Assembly (NCBI GenBank): GCA_900128395.1 | Contig: LT649997.1 | Span: 1-10,695, forward strand | Direction of reading: 5' to 3' | DNA length: 10,695 nucleotides | Source of the DNA: Stramenopiles sp. TOSAG23-2 | Lineage: Eukaryota > Sar | In this document: in pieces, positions 8,047 through 10,695 of the stretch | How positions within the stretch are numbered: position 1 is the stretch's first letter | Layout: the number at the start of each line of letters is the position of its first letter | Program-made: the position numbers and the translations under genes | Notes under the pieces: generated by a model | What the model was told of the DNA's origin: nothing | The model's database searches: none | Seen by the model: the letters and a program-made list of their open reading frames with translations, nothing else

Positions 8047-8250
8047 CTCCTGCCGCTCAAAACGCGTCTATGAAAACTGATGGATACATGTAACACAACA
8101 ATAATAGCAAGAACAAAAAATTCATATTTGAGAGTCGGAATATTATTAGATACATACAAAAATAAGTAAACATCCACACTTCTGAAATCAAATTATGGAT
8201 ATTGAACAGTAAAAATGAATAAACAATAAATATACCACTTTCCAACTTTC

Positions 8251-8333
8251 GGTTTCCATACTACTATGTATACTAATAATGCATTCACCTATGTAAAACA
8301 TATGTTCCGTATATAATGCGGAATAAATAAACA
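8251..8333. repeat. diverged copy of the 107-bp tandem unit
   Basis: This segment matches the start of the 107-bp units that begin at 8442 (CCATACTA, ATGTATACTAATAA, then AAACATATGTTCCGTATATA), with several substitutions. It includes the same short inverted repeat at 8305-8323. It is separated from the array by about 110 bp of unrelated sequence, so it looks like an older copy of the family. Confidence 0.75.
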
Positions 8334-8441
8334 ACATGTTTCTACTCATGTACAATATAAACGCAAAACCATTGAAATATGCCAAATAAAAGGCAGTATA
8401 ATCCATATATTTTGCATAAACAACAAACAATAAACCCTTTC

Positions 8442-8735
8442 GATTTACGTACTAATATGTATACTAATAACAAAATAACCTATCTAAAACATATGTTCCG
8501 TATATAATGCGGAATATAATCGGATAAAATATCAGTGCAACACCATTTGATTTCCATACTAATATGTATACTAATAACAAAATAACCTATCTAAAACATA
8601 TGTTCCGTATATAATGCGGAATATAATCGGATAAAATATCAGTGCAACACCATTTGATTTCCATACTAATATGTATACTAATAACAAAATAACCTATCTA
8701 AAACATATATTCCGTATATAATGCGGAATATAATC
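8442..8735. repeat. 107-bp tandem repeat, 2.75 copies
   Basis: Units start at 8442, 8549 and 8656, exactly 107 bp apart. They are almost identical, with only a few changes such as TTACG versus TTCCA at the start and CATATG versus CATATA in the third. Each carries a short inverted repeat TTCCG-9-CGGAA (8496-8514, 8603-8621, 8710-8728). The complete units also carry GTGCAACA (8535-8542, 8642-8649). The third unit breaks off after GGAATATAATC, next to the hairpin element at 8742. The period is not a multiple of three, so it does not encode a repeated peptide. Confidence 0.95.
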
Positions 8736-8741
8736 ATATAC

Positions 8742-8850
8742 AACAAACTGTTTCCCGATTGCTACAGGAAGCAAAAAATATAAACAGTGCTATTACCTGC
8801 TAACTGAAAAAAATAAGCGATTTTAAAAAAGAATCGGGAAACAGTTTGTT
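8742..8850. mobile_element. small hairpin element with 19-bp terminal inverted repeats
   Basis: AACAAACTGTTTCCCGATT at 8742-8760 is the exact reverse complement of 8832-8850, with 71 bp between. TCATAT occurs two bases outside each arm (8734-8739 and 8853-8858), which could be a 6-bp target-site duplication. The element sits exactly where the third 107-bp tandem unit breaks off. It has no coding potential and would be a very short non-autonomous transposon remnant. Confidence 0.6.
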
Positions 8851-9116
8851 TCTCATATTTGTGTACTTGAACTCAAAAACAAGGGTATTGTTTGTAAACA
8901 CCTTAGCCTATATAAGAGCATGATAGTTTTACCAAATCCTTGGAAAATGTATTGGAATTGGGGTTGCCTTACTGTTTACCTGCTATTTTGATTCTATTAT
9001 GTTAAACATTAAAGAACGCACAGAAAGTTATTGTTAACTATAAATAGTTTTTATCTCTAATTAGACATATATGTCGCATCTAGGGTTACAATATAATATT
9101 TTATGGACTTTTATAA

Positions 9117-9281
9117 GTTTATTTATATGCATATGTTGCTGTGGTTCAATGTGCTGCTCTAGCAGACACTGATTTTGATATACAAGTTCGTGCAAAACGA
9201 CAAAGTTCATCAGATAAAAAACTAGGAATTAAATTTTCTATAGATGGTGAAAGTGGGGTCTCAGACTCTGTCGCATACTAA
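9117..9281 (+). pseudogene. possible coding remnant with secretory-signal-like start
   Basis: The frame is open from just after a stop at 9114-9116 to the TAA at 9279-9281 and gives 54 residues without any Met. It begins with a hydrophobic stretch ending in QCAALADTD, like the end of a signal peptide, then becomes hydrophilic (RAKRQSSSDKK) and ends in SDSVAY. Base composition from 9136 to 9280 is less AT-rich than its surroundings. A separate frame with an ATG at 9103 overlaps the hydrophobic part and stops at 9160-9162. It may be a broken small secreted-protein gene, a 3' exon or chance. I know of no family match. Confidence 0.25.
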
Positions 9282-9292
9282 AAAATTTCCTA

Positions 9293-9485
9293 TTTGTGCA
9301 ACAAAAACATGTAATACCTGCCATTATTTTGTAATACCTATCCTGTTTTAGTATAATACAGGTCATATTTCAGCCATTTTTGTGCAACAATAATGTTGTG
9401 TAGAGCGTTGCATAATATGAGGTGTTTGTGCAACAATTTTCTGTAATACGAGGCGTTTGTGCAACAATTTTCTGTAATACCTGCC
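9293..9485. repeat. clustered TTTGTGCAACAA repeats
   Basis: TTTGTGCAACAA occurs at 9293-9304, 9379-9390, 9425-9436 and 9456-9467. The last two lie in a 31-bp tandem duplication (9419-9449 and 9450-9480, one base different). GTAATACCTGCC appears at 9311-9322 and again at 9474-9485, framing the cluster. The pattern resembles subterminal motif clusters of DNA transposons. No protein is encoded. Confidence 0.8.
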
Positions 9486-9763
9486 AAATAAGCTAAAGTA
9501 TAATATTATAGTAGTGTCCAATGTAGAATATTACCTATATGTATCCAAAACCCAAAACCAGTAAAACCAATGTATTAAACATAAAATAGTAATATATATA
9601 TATACATATATAGGATACATAAAAGAGTGTTAAAAAAGACATTTATAACATTAATTTTTCATGAAATTTTTCGAATATTGTATTCGCTCCATAAACGGTC
9701 GCCAAAACGAATGGTATTAATATAACTTAGATGATTAGTCTTTAATTATGTCATACTTCATAG
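9486..9763. other. gene-free AT-rich spacer with an AT run
   Basis: An alternating AT run lies at 9592-9612, interrupted once by C. ATGTATCC at 9539-9546 and GGATACAT at 9613-9620 are reverse complements, so a weak inverted repeat brackets it. I see no coding signal on either strand. Confidence 0.5.
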
Positions 9764-10009
9764 TCAAATTTTGACTTTTTTTGGTCAACATGCCAGTATT
9801 ATCACGGCCTAAATAGTGTAAACAGATGCGTATATTGCCGAAGAAAAGATTTTTGGGATCTTGCAGTAAAATTAACAAAAGAGGGGAATTTCTCCATGAC
9901 TGTATTAAGTAATATTGATGTTGTTTATGGGGTGGAGCAAGTGTTATCAAGATTATACGACGTATACGTAAGGATGCTAAAAGACATGTATTATGAAAGA
10001 TACCGATAA
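9764..10009 (+). pseudogene. possible coding remnant or terminal exon, 81 codons
   Basis: The frame is open from after the stop at 9761-9763 to TAA at 10007-10009, with no early ATG; the first in-frame ATG is at 9896. The residues from 9824 on look protein-like: an RCVYCRRK patch, then an alternating charged and hydrophobic stretch (WDLAVKLTKEGNF, VEQVLSRLYDVYVRMLKDMY) that would form helices. An 81-codon open frame in DNA this AT-rich is uncommon but not exceptional. It could be a decayed transposon gene, since it lies between inverted copies of the GTGCAACA motif, or the last exon of a gene whose other exons are absent. I recognise no family. A 71-codon frame on the opposite strand overlaps it and looks less protein-like. 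Confidence 0.3.
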
Positions 10010-10130
10010 ATTTGTAATTTATTACTATGATAAAGTATGTTTTTTAAATTTTCTATTTTTTTTTTTAATTTACTAAGTTAAATTTATTAATTGTCGAGTA
10101 CAATTTCTTCCTATATCTTCGTATTCTAGT

Positions 10131-10180
10131 CGCCGAAGGCGGCTTCGCCGTGTTGCACTCAGTGTTGCACAGCTGGTGGG
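10131..10180. repeat. GC-rich islet with paired GTGTTGCAC motifs
   Basis: In very AT-rich surroundings, GCCGAAGGCGGCTTCGCC (10132-10149) can form a near-perfect hairpin with one mismatch. It is followed by GTGTTGCAC at 10150-10158 and 10162-10170. TGTTGCAC is the reverse complement of GTGCAACA, the motif clustered at 9293-9467. This may be the opposite end of a mobile element, or a leftover of one. Confidence 0.5.
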
Positions 10181-10198
10181 TACTCATATAATACCTCG

Positions 10199-10695
10199 AT
10201 CCAAAATTAGAAAAATGGAACATCATCCAAAATTAGATTAAGATCCACAGAGATTTTTTAAGATCCAACTGTGGCCAACATTGTGCACATTTCATTTTTT
10301 TAATTTGGACACAAAGGATTGAAAGAAGCTGCTGTGTCCTCCTTATATCTTTTTTTTCTGAATAATATAGAGCGTATTGCATTGCTATTTGTTCAACTAG
10401 AACATCATCAAAAAAAATAATAATTATCCAACACCAAAGCCGGTTTGAATTTATTTAAGGTATTAGAAAATAATTACAAATTTACAAATATGTATACATT
10501 ATATTAACAATGTAAAATAGTATTTATCCATTCATTACGGTTTTGATTTCCTTAATAAATAAAATATTGGCGTTGTATTTTTACTAAAAATACAATAATA
10601 TATGAAGTTAGTAATAGATGCATGCACATTCTTTACTATATTTACTACAAAAATTAATAATCAGAAGAAAATGTAGGAGTATATAATCATAATAT
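10199..10695. other. gene-free region with short direct repeats
   Basis: ATCCAAAATTAGA is repeated at 10199-10211 and 10225-10237, AAGATCCA at 10240-10247 and 10260-10267, and GAACATCATC at 10218-10227 and 10400-10409. The rest, to the end of the window, is AT-rich with no open frame, RNA gene or strong inverted repeat that I can see. Confidence 0.55.

Noticed and set aside
8057-8430. Two overlapping hydrophobic minus-strand frames of 62 and 80 codons
   Set aside because: They are rich in Phe, Ile, Tyr and Leu, as expected from AT-rich DNA read at random. One overlaps a diverged tandem-repeat copy, and neither has a credible signal or domain.
9735-9950. 71-codon minus-strand frame
   Set aside because: It lies opposite the plus-strand frame at 9764-10009, which has the more protein-like composition. 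At most one of them is real, and this one lacks any recognisable motif.

Overview
The window reads as nuclear DNA of a eukaryote. It is strongly AT-rich, with two long intronless genes in about 5 kb and roughly 5.5 kb of non-coding sequence filled with inverted repeats, short tandem arrays and dispersed repeats. I see no ribosome-binding sites, operons, CRISPR arrays, tRNA or rRNA genes. The best lineage hint is the first gene, which joins several membrane segments to leucine-rich repeats and a C-terminal Lin-12/Notch repeat. From memory this combination is typical of oomycetes, so an oomycete or related stramenopile is my tentative guess. The base composition alone would not show that.

Layout: 1-193 is a ~67-bp tandem repeat array. 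528-692 is a MITE-like element with perfect 34-bp terminal inverted repeats. 900-3236 (+) encodes the multi-pass LRR/Notch-repeat membrane protein. 3490-5841 (-) encodes a secreted coiled-coil protein of unknown function. These two genes converge on a 253-bp AT-rich spacer. 6437-6556 carries two more copies of the 1-193 repeat. 6574-7328 is a nested inverted repeat whose 169-bp inner arms differ at one base. 7330-8735 is gene-free and holds a TAG microsatellite and a 107-bp tandem array. 8742-8850 is a small hairpin element. 8851-10695 is mostly non-coding, with two protein-like reading-frame remnants (9117-9281 and 9764-10009) and a motif GTGCAACA that is repeated on one side of the second remnant and inverted on the other.

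The two genes share no visible pathway. The first looks like a surface receptor or adhesion protein. The second looks like a secreted or cell-surface filamentous protein. The same repeat family lies on both sides of the gene pair, and the array next to the second copy runs into the nested inverted repeat, so this is a transposon-rich neighbourhood. The most notable signals are a recent 65-residue internal duplication in the first gene, an exact 18-bp palindrome inside the coding sequence of the second, and the near-perfect 169-bp foldback. I cannot claim a complete new system from sequence alone.
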